DNA of 64,000 nucleotides from Bolinopsis microptera. Its lineage: Eukaryota; Ctenophora; Tentaculata; Lobata; Bolinopsidae. The notes beneath the pieces were generated by a model. That model ran no database searches. It was not told the origin of the DNA and saw only the letters and a program-made list of their open reading frames with translations. The stretch is from NCBI RefSeq assembly GCF_026151205.1, contig NC_087072.1:21046103-21110102 (forward strand), in the 5' to 3' direction. Numbering within the stretch: position 1 is the stretch's first letter; each line of letters begins with the position of its first letter. Positions 24,093 through 36,469 of the stretch are shown piece after piece. Position numbers and translations under genes: made by a program.

Positions 24093-26090
24093 ATTTCAGA
24101 CTACAATCCGGGGAAATCGGCAAGTCTAACTCAGGAAGAACAAAGGATGTCAACTTAAACTCAGGCACTGGTAGAACGGGTTATGGAATACTACCGACAC
24201 AACGACTGAATTAATGCGACCTATTTACAAAGTATTATCGTTAAAGAGAGTATATTAAGAAAGTAGCAGGACCAATAATGATATGTGGGCTGGTGCGGTG
24301 GTTGGTTGGTTCCTGTCCGTAGATAGGCTGGAAGTGTTGGTTTATTGATAATATGATAACAGCAGTTTACTGTTAACTGGATAACTGGGCATTTAGATAA
24401 AGCAATAAATTGTTATTTACAGTTGCAGACTAATTTGCAGACTAATTTGCTTTATCTAGATGACAGAGTTTTAAAATTTTGTAATTAAGGCTCTCATGCT
24501 CACTTTTAATATACAAAATTTCCAAAACGATCCTTTTGGGGAGTCTTCTTAACTCCAGAATTTTCCAAAAAAATAACCTTTATTTAATAAATGTTGACAT
24601 TGGATTACAGGAGGATTCAGCAAAACAGTAGTAAGACTTATAAAGGTTACAGTTCAACATGATCAATACCAAAGTGAAGTACAGAGAAGGGAGTGCAGAG
24701 ATTGGAGTGCAGAGAGCCCACCACACACCTCTCACACTGTAGGCCCATTTAGGCAGCGAGCAAAGGGGCCCCCATTCCAATTACACTGATGAGCTCATAA
24801 ATATTAAAGAATACGTGTATGGTAAAGGTCTGATAAAGACGAGTACAATTTCTTAACGTATCCTGTAGTAGACCGGTAACCCATTTGCAGGTAATGATAT
24901 AAACGTACTGTATAGAACCTTGCAACTCCTAGAAGAGATAACACTGAGTTATGGTGATCAGATACTTGGGGGGTTGGGCTAAGATGCAGATCACAGACAA
25001 AGACTGCTTTATACTTATTAGTAAAATATGAATTTAGTTATAATTATATTATAGCAGACTAGATCGGGACTAAGTCAGATGTACGCCAGATATCAAAGGC
25101 TTGACCCGCATCCCGGTCAAAATGGGCCTATTTTTTGAATCCCCTTCCCGGTCCAAATTTGACCATTTGGCTACTGGAACCAAACCGGGATTTTTGCTAA
25201 ATTTTTGAAACAAAAATTTCGTAATAATCATTGAAAAACACATTTTTCTCCCAAAATCGTACTTCAATGTCAAATTCTTTATTTAATCGTCAAGAACATT
25301 TGTATATTCTTATCGAACAAATTTGACATTATCCTTGCCATCCGACTCCTCGATAAGTTCGATGCTACTAAAACTTGCTTGATCGATTCCGTGAACATTT
25401 TCCAATCCCCAGAGTCATGCTCCCATCATCAGAGTCATCATCTAAATTCCTGGAATCTCTGTTTAGAGTTTAGACTGGAAATCATCTGTCAGGGACTGGA
25501 GCTTATAGTGATCGGTTTCATAGTTAACTGCCCTCAGATTGTATTTCGCAGAAAAGGATTTATCTCAACGTTTTCTAGTACTCCAGTTTTTTTCCTCATA
25601 TTTAGTCACATCATCGCTCACTGCATTATTTGGTGATCTGGATCCGTCTTTGTTGTCAGGCTGTAGCTGATTCCATAATGCCTTATCATCGTCAGTTTCT
25701 TTTACTGAATCAGCAGTGTCACTTTTCCCGATCTGCACAACATCATTGCCGCCACTTATTCTTGTCAGAAACTCCCCTCGAGTTTGGAATCTGGAACTCC
25801 TTGGTGGACTGAGCTTTTGTTCCCACATTTTTTTTGTGATGGACTGCGACTTTCGGGTTCAAGCTTTCTCCAAAGTTTTCAAAAATGGATCGAACAACGT
25901 GATGTTTATAAAGCTAGAGGTCCCGGTCTTAATCCCGGTCCCTGGATTTTTTTAATACTCCAAAATTCAGGCCCCGGTCTTAATGCTGGTCCCGATTTTA
26001 GTCCCGGTCCCAGCTTAATCCTTTTCCCGGCATTTTTTCCCAGTCCCAGTCCCGGCCAAAAAAGGTGGTCCCGTTAGAGCCGTGCCATAT

Positions 26091-26390
26091 GGTACCGCGA
26101 CAATTGACCCCCTATGTAATTATACTTGGGTAAATTGTCGCGAAATCTAGGGCTTAGTACGACAATTGACCCCCGACAATTGTCCCCCCGACAATTGACC
26201 CCTATGTAATTACACTGGAGTCAATTGTCCCGAAATCTAGGGCTTAGTATGACAATTGACCACCCCCCGACAATTGTCTGGGGGTCAATTGTCGGGAGTC
26301 ATTTGTCGGGGGGTCAATTGTCGGGGGGGGGGGGGGGGGGGGGGGTCAATTGTCGGGGGTCATTTGTCGGGGGTCAATTGTCGCCCACCC
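26091..26390. mobile_element. Mutator-like MITE, copy 1 (9-bp duplication)
   Basis: It begins GGTACCGCGACAATTGACCC and ends GGTCAATTGTCGCCCACCC, flanked by GTGCCATAT and GTGCATAT (one base lost). The interior consists of many direct and inverted copies of CGACAATTGACCCC and the block TATGTAATTACACTGGAGTC. It has a run of about 24 G. There is no coding capacity. Duplication length suggests a Mutator-like origin; no transposase is present to confirm it. Confidence 0.7.
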
Positions 26391-26487
26391 GTGCATATAT
26401 CTCTGTCCCGCATCAGGGGTCGCGGAAGAAAACAACAACAAAAAGCTACTTGAGTGGGAACCTGGAGCAAGTAAACCAGAGATTTAT

Positions 26488-27416
26488 CGGTCATAGATCA
26501 GACAAGGCTGGTCGGTCGGAGGTCGATCGGAGGTCGGTCAGGCGCCGGTCGGCGGTAGGTGAACGCCGGTCGGAGGTCGATCGGGCGCCGGTCGAGCGCC
26601 GGTCGGAGGTCGGTCGGAGGTCGGTCGAGCGCCGGTCGGAGGTCGGTCGGAGGTCGGTCGGGCGCCGGTCGGAGGTCGGTCGGAGGTCGGTCGGAGGTCG
26701 GTCGGGCGCCGGTCGGAGGTCGGTCGGAGGTAGGTCGGGCGACCATTCTATGACACAATTTTGGACTCGAGGCTCCCCCTGGTAATGTGATCTCGGAAGG
26801 CAGGCCTCCCCTTTGCAACACGAGCTCGGAAGCGGGAGCTCTCGATACAGAAGGTACGTATCGAGAATGAGTCGGACCGAAAATTTCTAAGTCCAAATTT
26901 TTTTTCCGGAGGTCGGTCGGGCGCCGGTCAGAGGTTGGTCGGGTGCCGGTAGGGTGGTAAGCCGGGCGCTGGTCTGGCGACAAGGCTGGTGTTCCGGTCA
27001 TTCCATAGCCATGCTGCAACTGCGCTGGGTCGGTCGGACTGATACAGTCACGTTTTCATAAAGATACCTCGTGTTGCAAAGGGGAGGCCTGCCTTCCGAG
27101 ATCACATTTCCAGGGGGAGCCTCGAGTCCAAAATTGTGTCATAGAATGGTCGCCCGACCTACCTCCGACCGACCTCCGACCAACCTCCGACCGGCGCCCG
27201 ACCGACCTCCGACCGTCGCCCGACCGACCTCCGATCGACCTCCGACTGACCTCCGACCGACCTCCGACCGACCTCCGATCGACCTCCGACCGACCTCCGA
27301 CCGGCGCTCGACCGGCGCCCGACCGGCGCCCGATCGACCTCCGACCAACCTCCGACCAACCTCCGACCAACTTCCGACCAACTTCCGACCGACCAGCCTT
27401 GTCTGATCTATGACCG
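26488..27416. mobile_element. Foldback element with ~335-bp inverted repeats
   Basis: Left arm 26488-26823 and right arm 27071-27416 are inverted copies. Each runs CGGTCATAGATCAGACAAGG, then a tandem array of GGTCGGAGGTC-type units, then a unique 85-bp block with ATTCTATGACACAATTTTGG. A 247-bp spacer separates the arms and holds another GGTCGG stretch. ATTTAT flanks both ends (26482-26487 and 27417-27422). Predicted proteins here (poly GRRSVG or DRPPTD) are repeat artefacts. Confidence 0.85.
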
Positions 27417-29386
27417 ATTTATCAAATCTTAACTAACAGGCCATCGGAATCACAAAAGGCCCACATGCCACGGCAATCACAGAAACGAGGTCAAACTTAG
27501 TACAAGTTAATTGACGGAGAACGAATGGCACAGATTGCCCATTTAAACTGATTCGAACAAAAGCACAAATATCCCAGCAGAGCAGAAGTTATAATCGAAT
27601 GAGAATGAAGTTCGATACAAAACGGAGTTCTACTTAAAAGTTTAAGCTACATCAGGCCAGAAACCTTGTATTGTAAATAATCACACAAAGGATTCTAGAG
27701 GACCATTATATGAACTGTGTGGTCCCCTGGATTAAGAGCGCCTGAAGATGATCTCAGATTGGAGGAGAGGTTGTAGACGGAGGATATGTGGTTTTCAGCT
27801 GGTTATGGAGTTATAGAGGTGACGTATGTAGAGTAGGAGAGGGTTAGAAACACTGCTCTCTCTATATCCTACCCTGGATACAAGGCTGGTGGGCACCAAT
27901 GACAGTACACCACCCTGTATATAAAACTCCCCCTGGCCTATACCACCTTCGAACAGTACCGACACATACCCCCGGAAATCAGGGGTATATACAAGAGAGA
28001 AACCAATAAGCTAATATCAAGAGAGATACTAAGAGTAGGCAGTGCTGCGATCTTTACCAGAGTAACAACTGCCCTGTCAAAGTCGCTGATTTGTATCCTT
28101 GATGTGTAGCAATGTGACAGACTATCTGTCATATTGCAGTGCAGTCACGTGATCACGTGGTCGCATGATATCACGTGGTCGGGGATCAAGTGGCGTGAAG
28201 TTTGGTGAGAAGACAGGGCATTATAGAAAGTAGGATGTAACAGCCAGGTTGGTGTGAATAATCAATAAGGGGAGTGTGAGTACTACCCTGGGAGTCAATT
28301 GTGGGGTACAAAGTATGCCACAATACTGGTCATACTATTATAGTGTTCGAGTTCAGTGGTGTGATGGGCGGGGCACGGCATTGTCTATATTAACCCATTA
28401 TAAATCTTATGATAAATGCTCAGTCCTTACACCAAAATGCCGGGTTCATGACCATGAACAATAGTTGAACGCTGATAATTATTGACTCTTAAATCGGGTT
28501 AACGAACATTTACGACTTGCAACATAAGTCCAGGTTTTTTCCAGGGAATGTGTGTGGATGATAAAGAATATACTCGGTAATATATGTATGATTTAGTTTT
28601 TGGTTCATAACAAGGAATATTACTGACGAATTTGTAGAGACCTGGAATACTAAACTTGTGAGAGTGATTAACTGATTACCGATCATTAAGGTAATTCATA
28701 GTAGTTCTTTCAAACTTCCCTGACATGTTTGTAATTATTCCCTAATTATTACTTTTCCTCATATCTACAATGATGTTCTTAATCCTTCTTTTCATCTCTT
28801 CGATTTTCAATTCGAGGAGGAGGAGAAAACCAAACATAAAAAGGCGGTACATTTTTCAGTAATTGATGTTGCTCAATGTTGCTCCTCGGTATTCTGTTCA
28901 AAAACCACTCTTATCCGAATAGTTTATCCTTATTTTACACATGAAATTGCTCAGTAACTATGCAGCGTAATTCTGATATATAATCATCAGGAACAGGTTC
29001 AGTAACAAAAAGCAATTATGCTTTATTGACAGTGACGATAATTACCCTCATATTGAAGTAGTAATCGCTTCATCCAAATTTCAATGACTCGACGATTTAA
29101 GCTTTTGTCCGCATAAAATTGGAAATTATTCTCGTCCGTATTTTCATGATATCGTAGATTCCACGTTTTTCAATCAATCTCTAAATTTCAAGCACCCAAT
29201 CAGCGGAATATATCGAATTGGAATATGATAATGATTAGGGTTACAGTTATGATTAGGGTTCATGCGGAATTTAGCTGATCAGGTTTTTTACTGCCTTAAT
29301 CTCAGGTTCACATTGCCCTTTTCGAGATATCACCGATAATTTTACAATAAATAGCAAAGTAAAAAAAGAGATAGGAGAGAACTAAC

Positions 29387-29475
29387 TTGTTTTTGAGGAT
29401 CTTCTCATAATCATAGACCTTTATCAAGAGCATACTCTCTTCTGTCAGAGGCCTGTACCTCTTCCATGTAAACGT
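29387..29475 (-). CDS. Ferlin shared C2A exon (central strands)
   Basis: The 89-bp exon goes from phase 0 to phase 2 (acceptor CCACAG, donor AA|GTTAGT). It encodes TFTWKRYRPL, a short linker, then SMLLIKVYDYEKILKN. This matches the F-x-W strand and the central LxIxVYDY strand of ferlin C2A. Confidence 0.92.
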
Positions 29476-29586
29476 CTGTGGAGTAAAGAAGTGTAAATTA
29501 TAGCGAGACAATTTCAAATACGAAACTTTCTGGAAGTTATGTTTGTTTAATGTTTATCGTAACTTGCTAAAAAGAGTACCAACTGT

Positions 29587-29650
29587 TTCCCAATATTACC
29601 CATTATTACCCACTATTACCCATTATTACCCATTATTACCAATTATTACC
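29587..29650. repeat. 10-bp repeat CCCATTATTA
   Basis: Six copies in the short intron between the first two shared C2A exons. Confidence 0.85.
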
Positions 29651-29682
29651 GACATCAATTTGCTGAATATCGAAATTCTCAC

Positions 29683-29738
29683 CTCGTTCCATTCCGGGTT
29701 AAGCTCACTGTGTATAACACGTGTTGTTCTCTTGATTC
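29683..29738 (-). CDS. Ferlin shared C2A exon (strand after loop 1; RVIHSELNPEWNE)
   Basis: The 56-bp exon enters in phase 1 (acceptor TTTCAG) and leaves in phase 0 (donor GAG|GTGAGA). It encodes IKRTTRVIHSELNPEWNE, the C2 segment ending in the conserved N-P-x-W-N-E. I found no second exon of this kind anywhere in the window, so all five half-C2A first exons appear to need this one. Confidence 0.92.
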
Positions 29739-30030
29739 CTGAAAGATATGGTAGTTCAGCAAACTAGGTCTTAATTTGAGAGTTATTTATTATATATAAT
29801 TATACATAATAAATATTTGGTCGTCATGAGTTATGTAAAAATTGTACAAATTCTTAAATATGAAGGTTGAGAAGGTTTAAGAATTTAATAGAGACGTCAC
29901 ATGATCAACACAGTATCACATCCAACAAATCCGCACTGTAAATAATGGCCCACAATATTTCGAACATTCCGCGAGCTAACACGACCTACAGTCCAATCAG
30001 TGTAGTGATGATCCCTCCACCTAAACTTAC

Positions 30031-30217
30031 CTTCTAAATCTAGTAAGACATGAGGGTCGCTGTAACCAAAACGCTCTACGTTTTGGAGATTTTGAGCATT
30101 CCTGACCAGAACTTGGACTATCCCCTCTTTACTCATAACCTCATTATATTCCCGGTAACTGGAGATATGATCGTCATCTTCCGAGGATCCGTACCGTCCC
30201 AAAAACGGGCCGAACAT
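30031..30217 (-). CDS. Ferlin alternative first exon 1e (N-terminus and first half of C2A)
   Basis: The exon encodes 62 residues starting MFGPFLGRYGSSEDDDHISS, then a C2 first strand (GIVQVLVRNAQNLQ), loop 1 and SDPHVLLDLE. The donor AAG|GTAAGT is near-consensus and leaves phase 1. A TAA directly precedes the ATG in frame, so translation starts here. In loop 1 the first acidic position is Glu rather than Asp and the second is the SDP aspartate. This is the first exon nearest the shared C2A exons, about 290 bp upstream of them. A 14-bp minisatellite lies just 5' of it. Confidence 0.85.
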
Positions 30218-30471
30218 TTACAATATCACATACAAAACGGTGCACAACGGAGAAAATATTAAACTAATAAATAGGCGGGCTGAGAGTAAAGTATAAGTAA
30301 GCTGGAAGTTTCAAAACCACATTGTCTATTCATAAGTTAATAAAGCTACTCTGTAGCCACGGCTGCAGGAAATGCCAGGCCCGAAACTACTGAGGTGGAA
30401 GCTAAAAAAATGCACTATTATGTAATTAAGAGTAGTTTATTGGTTACAGTAAGCATGGAGGGTGCGTTCTT

Positions 30472-30985
30472 GGTGGGGCTACTGTGAAGGGGCTACTGTA
30501 AGGGGCTACTGTAAGGGGGCTACTGTAAGGGGGTTACTGTAAGGGGGCTACTGTAAGGGGGCTACTGTAAGGGGGCTTCTGTAAGGTGGCTACTGTAAGG
30601 GGGCTACTGTAAGGGGGCTACTGTAAGGGGGCTACTGTAAGGGGGATACTGTAAGGGGGCTACTGTAAGGGGGCTATTGTGGGGCTACTGTAAGGGCGCT
30701 ACTGTAAGGGGGCAATTGTAAGGGGGCTATTGTAAGGGGGCTATTGTGGGGCTACTGTAAGGGCGCTACTGTAAGGGGGCTACTGTAAGGGGGCTACTGT
30801 AAGGGGCTACTGTAAGGGGGCTACTGTAAGGTGGCTACTGTAAGGTGGCTACTGTAAGGGGGCTACTGTAAGGGGGATACTGTAAGGGGGCTACTGTAAG
30901 GGGGCTACTGCAAGGGGGCTATTGTAAGGGGGCTATTGTAAGGGGGCTATTGTGGGGCTACTGTAAGGGCGCTACTGTAAGGAAA
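30472..30985. repeat. 14-bp minisatellite GGGGGCTACTGTAA
   Basis: About thirty-six variable copies (GGGCTATTGT, GGGCGCTACTGT and others), with blocks that recur as larger duplications. The array begins about 255 bp upstream of the ATG of ferlin first exon 1e and so lies in its presumed promoter region. Confidence 0.95.
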
Positions 30986-31773
30986 TGGGGAGGGTAGATG
31001 GGGCTACTTGTTGGGAAGGCAGTGCACATTGCACACTAAGGTCATGGTCATCGGGAGACCTTGAACAATATAGAAACCTTCCTTAAATTATTGAATAAAA
31101 GTGAAAAACTGGAGATAGTAAAACCAAGTTTAATCCTCCCGGATCACTTCTACGAAAAATGAGGATGATAAAAAAGAAGCAGTAATGAAGATTGAAAGAG
31201 ACGGGAGGAAGGATTTTCACAATAGAAGATGGGAAGAGTCAGATGTCTACTGTAATCCCAGCAGCAGATCTCAGACTTAAATACGCAGATTACTAACTAA
31301 TTCCGCTGAATTAGAAACTTAGAATAATTTAGGACAATAGAATATTATAATTGCATTCGATGCCAAAATACGCTGAACCAACGTCGAAAATGAAACGGCT
31401 CTGAAGAAGAATAAACATTGACAGTCTACCACTTATTTCTATCTGACTGAGACGAAGTTTAATTCATTTTTGATTTGTAGACCATAGGTCTCAACAATCT
31501 GGTTCATATGAAGCAAGCTATTATAACTATAAATGAACGGCAGGAGAATAGGACGTGGAGAAGTAGCGCAATACTCCACTGATAAGGTTGGCACACAACA
31601 AAAGCGAGGCCACCAACAAGCTTCATTACACGGTGCTGACACACGTCTCTTACACTCACTGTCTACTGTCTAGGGTTCTGATTGTTAAATATATATATAA
31701 ACCTGCTGATGATCACCAATAATGGTGTGGTCGTGAGCTGAAAGCTAATTCCTAATCTAGTGATCAGTGTACA

Positions 31774-31808
31774 GCACACACACACCCACACACCCACACA
31801 CCCACACG
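31774..31808. repeat. CACACCCA simple repeat
   Basis: Short CA/CCCA microsatellite upstream of first exon 1e. Confidence 0.85.
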
Positions 31809-32715
31809 CTCAGATAATTATATGGGACGAAGTGCAGTGGGTCAATTTGGCACGTGCACTGTATTTCACTGCAGGTATTTGCACGTGGACAATGTCTCAA
31901 TGTAAGCATTTGCAGATGCATTTTCATACAATAAAATGAGGTACCACCTGCGTGAAGATTGCTGAAGAAGTACCTGTTTTTACTTATAAGTATAAATACG
32001 CTAATACTTCTGTACAATTGGCCAACGCGTTTATTTTAAGAAGACGTGAGTTACTGAGTGGAGCGTATTTATATTTTATTCTTCGTTCAAGTTCGTTCAA
32101 AGGGGCTTATGATAAGAGATATTGGCTGAGATTACAGCGAAGTTTTGACCTTAAGTTTTTTAGGGAAAGATTAGACATGGCAGTTGTTTTTACTATGCCT
32201 TGTTTAGAACTTTTAAAAGGTATTTAACTAAAGGGAGGTTACCTCGTTTATCAGGTCCTCGTTAAAAGGTATTCACTAACTTTACTCGTTATAACCGAAA
32301 AAGAATACTGTCTGTCAGCTTTACAATTTACATCAATACTTTTAAGACTTTAAAAAGCTGAAGTAACTAAAAAATGCAAATTTACTAATCGATGATCCCA
32401 AAGTGTGCCATTTCAGTTAATTACACAAGAACCAATACAACAACAATTTGAAAACGAGTTCCGTATGCAATGCTGGATTGCGAAATGTGGGTGAGGTCTT
32501 ACTGTCTAAAGCAAATGACAACCATTTAAATCATAATAACAATTAGGGGGCTAAGCATCACGTCAGATACTTTACATGAATATTGAATACTCATCTTACT
32601 TACTTATCTCGTTACAAAATACTCTTCTAAAGGCTCCTCACTGAACTCTCCTTAACACCAACAATCTAATTGTAATGCTGATCCTCATAAAACGCACAGG
32701 TTACACTCTTCTTAC

Positions 32716-32881
32716 ACTCTGAACTGAGCCAGTCCAGGTCCCCTTTAGTGTGGACAAAGCAACAATAAGCCAACTCAAAGAAAAGAGCCGAGCCTCTGGT
32801 GTCAGGGTCCAGGGACAAATAGGGGATAGGAGCGAAAAGGAGCGGGTGATAATAAAGAGGCACTGCTTGGGCATTCACCAT
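32716..32881 (-). CDS. Possible further first exon or small ORF, unrecognised
   Basis: The ORF starts MVNAQAVPLYYHPLLFAPIP and runs to a stop just left of 32666 (about 72 residues). If spliced at the GTAAGA donor after 32716 it would leave phase 1, the phase needed by the shared C2A exon at 29738. It lies between first exons 1d and 1e. It does not look like the start of a C2 domain, and phase agreement alone has a one-in-three chance. Function unknown. Confidence 0.2.
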
Positions 32882-33737
32882 TTTAGAAATACTCGGCCCT
32901 GGAAACAACTCCACGTGTCCGTCATGTGACCAACAAGAAGAAACTTCCAGACAGCAGATGCAGATGCAATTTCCAGACCCAATCAGAAGATGACATGGAG
33001 TTGTTGAAAGGAAAAATACCGGCCCAGAAACATGCCAACCAGAGAGGACCCTATCGTTTGTAGAGGTCTCTTCTTCGACGCTGGTACATCCGACTCAGAG
33101 TCTCCGAGCCGTCTTTCTTAACAACAGCAGCTTGGTTGACTAAACACCTAGTCTTTAATGTGCACTGTGCAGAATAGAATAAACCCTATTGCACGTCACA
33201 AGATTGTAAGATTGGCTCGCCGGGGAGGGTTCACACTAAATCCAGGGTCAATCAGGTAGGGTATCATTCAATACTTCAATAGTGTAGTCATTGGTCCGTA
33301 GGTGCTTACTCTGCTATGCATGAGCATTTTGTGAGTTATGCAGTTTATCTTGCAAAACTGTCTCTCAAAAAGTCGTTACCATGCAGGCTTCTAACGTGGC
33401 CGCCTCCCGCGTAGCGCGGGACGATTGTTCCAATGATGGCAAAACAAGACAAGAGTAGAATTAGGGTACGTGAAGTTAGCAACAGGAAAAACGAATGGCA
33501 CCTCCCCCGCGATTGTTAACCACCATTTAGTAGTTGTAGCCTAGCGGGCACTGTTTGTAACTAGTTGTCATTGTGATTAGAGCAGGGGGGAGAATAGCAA
33601 CACTGCGCTTACAGAGTCGCCCAATGACAGACATTGTTACCGAAGAATGGAGCAAAATCACAAATTACACAAACACGCACATAATCTCTAAGCTGCTTCT
33701 GTTGTGTGATTATATAACAGGTCACTAAAGTTATTTA

Positions 33738-34091
33738 GGAGGAGGAGGAGGAAGAGGAGGAGGAGGAGGAGGAGGAGGAGGAGGAGGAGGAGGAGGAGGA
33801 GGAGGAGGAGGAAGAGGGAGGAGGAGGAGAAGAGGGGAGGAGGGGGAGAAGAAGGGGGAGGAAGAGGGAGGAGGAGGAGGAGGAGGAAGAGAAAGAGGGA
33901 GGAGGAGGAAGAGAAAGAGGGAGGAGGAGGAGGAGGAGGAGGAGGAGGAGGAGGAGGAGGAGGAGGAGGAGGAGGAGGAGGAGGAGGAGGAGGAGGAGGA
34001 GGAGGAGGAGGAGGAGGAGGAGGAGGAGGAGGAGGAGGAGGAGGAGGAGGAGGAGGAGGAGGAGGAGGAGGAGGAGGAGGAGGAGGAGGAC
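33738..34091. repeat. (GGA)n microsatellite, 354 bp
   Basis: Nearly pure trinucleotide repeat with a less regular first third (GAAGAGGGAGGA). Poly-Ser, poly-Leu and poly-Pro frames across it are artefacts. Confidence 0.97.
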
Positions 34092-35315
34092 TGAGGAGGG
34101 GTGTGCACTGTACCTCACTTTAGTAGCAAACACGCTACTAATCACGAGCGATAAGATTGGGGTGCAGCTGAGACACACTATCATCTGATAAGGTGTAGCA
34201 ATAGTAGGTGCTAATACTGATCATAACTTCACTACTCTCACTACACATGCTTGGAATGCCATCACAATTATTATTATAGATGCAATGTTTCGAATCAGCT
34301 CCACATTGGAATGGTATTCCTATCATCTTATCGGAATCTAATCCACGTGGGTATTATAATTCCTGGCGGAAGGGACACCTTCTCGATGTCAGCTTCATTT
34401 CAGTACTGTCTTAGGAGAGCTTCTCAGCGAGCAGGATGGTTGGTCGGTGGAAATTAAACATATCATAGGAAACTCAGACCATCATAGATCTCATTAATAT
34501 AATATACAACCTGTTTACTTGTACAGGTTGAGATGGGACTAACAAATCAATCGGATGTAAGAAAAACTGTGACGTGTATTTTAAATAGGGCAGGGTATTT
34601 TAAAAGGGTGTGGCGCATGAGTAAGAGCAAATAATCAAACACGTACTTTGGGACTGATTCCGCTCTGTTGCGTTCTCTGAACTGATTTAAAACCATTAAA
34701 TAATTAACGAATTAACTAATTAGATGATTAGACCCTACTCGGGGGCTGATCTCAATATAATTAACAACAGTAGTAGGTGCTACCATCTACATACTGCACC
34801 TAGGCCTAGGGTAATATTTATTGTACTCCTCTTAATCTTCGTAGACTTACTGACTTTAAAACATTCTCGGCAAACAAGAGATAAAAGGAATTTTAGAGGT
34901 GGTCAGTATCATACAAATATTCTAAAACCTATAGTCAATAGTATAATTAACAATTTCAACCTTAGAACGTTGTGAATATGACCGATCTGGTAAAGTTTGC
35001 TTACACGTTCTGTCTAACCCAAAAACTAACGACTGAACGTCTAGTTCTGCCTGAACTAACGTATGATGATGGGGCCAGAGTAAGAGTCGAGAGCACATGA
35101 GTTCTAGCATGGATGTTACTGGTTTCCCCAATCATATAGTACTGTAAAATTCTGGTTACGTGTGCCTGCCCTAACTAGTCCGAATATTTACCCGGCCTGA
35201 ACAATTTTCTGTATAATTTTTGGAATTACAACTCCTTTGAACCACTATACTACCACTATACCACTACCTGCAACTTCATTTTGAATTTAAATGACTGGAG
35301 AATTGTAAAACTAAC

Positions 35316-35535
35316 CGTCAAGTTGAATAACGACGAAAGGGTCGGGCAGTCCGAATGTTTTAAGGATAGCCTCGCCAGGACCCATACAAGTAGCATTCCT
35401 CACATGAACTATCACATAATTCAGATCTTCTGGCATATTCTTCACAACCACCTCCTTCTCCTGGAACCCTTTATCCTCCACTTGGGCGCTGGACGGGTGA
35501 TCATGTGGCCCTGCACTTGACCTTCTGTCGCTCAT
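35316..35535 (-). CDS. Ferlin alternative first exon 1d (N-terminus and first half of C2A)
   Basis: The exon encodes 73 residues starting MSDRRSSAGPHDHPSSAQ, then a C2 first strand (LNYVIVHVRNATCM), an extended loop and PDPFVVIQLD. The donor G|GTTAGT leaves phase 1. A TAA sits in frame nine codons upstream with no AG between it and the ATG, so this cannot be an internal coding exon and must begin a protein. The DPFV aspartate is kept, but the loop before it is longer than usual and has no clear first aspartate. Confidence 0.85.
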
Positions 35536-35990
35536 AATCCGAACAAAACAACAACGATATTAAGAAAGTTAGGGGCTGGGGCACGCTATTTTGGGGCTAG
35601 GTTACAGTTACAGTTGCTTCATTTCCGAGTTGATAGCGGATTGTCCCACTTTATACAAGCTACCTAGCTCAGGAGTGGTTAGCCCAGTATGGAAACCACA
35701 TATATTACTTCTCCAGGAAGAGGTTAATCACCTATTAGTGACCACTAAAACTTTCTGGTGATCGGCTTAAAAATTACACGACATGGTAATTTTTAACAGA
35801 TAGCATTTATTAATTCAGTACAACAATAATTGCTCGCTGATTCATGATCACGTGACAGCAATTTATCAGTAGATCTTGGAGTTTTACTGATGATAACCTT
35901 TATAAGAGCATCTTAGGTCCAATTACTCACTTACCAGATTACAATGAACAGTTACAATCAGTTGGATCAGAAGGTTAACACCACACTTAC

Positions 35991-36198
35991 GTTCGTGTGA
36001 GATCCCAGAGAGCTGGATGAAGATAGTGCCTCCACACCGGTAAGCTCCACTTCTCCACAGCTCCGAGTTAGGATCTAAGTGCCAGTTTATAACTGTGACA
36101 TTAAGTCTGCCGTGATTAAGTCTGCCGTGTATCCCGGAGGCGTGTCGTCTCCGTCCAGCAGGACGGCTTACTCCTAACTTCTGCACGAACCTATCCAT
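35991..36198 (-). CDS. Ferlin alternative first exon 1c (divergent first half of C2A)
   Basis: The exon encodes 69 residues starting MDRFVQKLGVSRPAGRRRHA. It has a basic leader, then a first strand (RLNVTVINW), a long loop and a strand GGTIFIQLSG. The donor C|GTAAGT is strong and leaves phase 1. A 15-bp tandem duplication inside the exon gives the doubled HGRLN. The sequence is the most divergent of the five and lacks DPFV and the loop-1 aspartates. The call rests on the strand pattern, the shared phase and the position in the series. Confidence 0.65.
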
Positions 36199-36469
36199 TA
36201 TATCAGGACATGGGACAATTGTAAACTAAATTTCGAGTAGAAAGTAAGGACACTGCATACATTGTGCATTCTGCACGGGTATGCTGGAAACTTCTGAGAT
36301 ATCTTGTTACGGCTCGGTACCGGAGCAATGCTGATGGTGAGTAGCTTGGAATGGGTACAGAACGAGGGGCAAAGTCTTAGTTCCTGTATCCTGCCCATTG
36401 TACATCCGAAGTAATATAAGTCGATATCCTATCTAGAACTATCCTAGAACAAAGCTCACTTATAGGAGA

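Larger units (their letters stand above)
21290..29380. other. 8.1-kb C2A intron, repeat-rich
   Basis: Apart from the 43-bp repeat, the SINE, the Mutator-like MITE and the foldback element, it holds a TCCCGGTC-rich degenerate stretch at about 25920-26060. There is also a CACGTG cluster at about 28146-28185 (three copies). No exon was recognised. Confidence 0.5.

Noticed and set aside
26225-27406. Several Arg/Gly- or Asp/Arg/Pro-rich frames on both strands
   Set aside because: All fall in the minisatellite arms of the foldback element and mirror each other.
33731-34184. Poly-Ser, poly-Leu and poly-Pro frames
   Set aside because: Artefact of the (GGA)n microsatellite.
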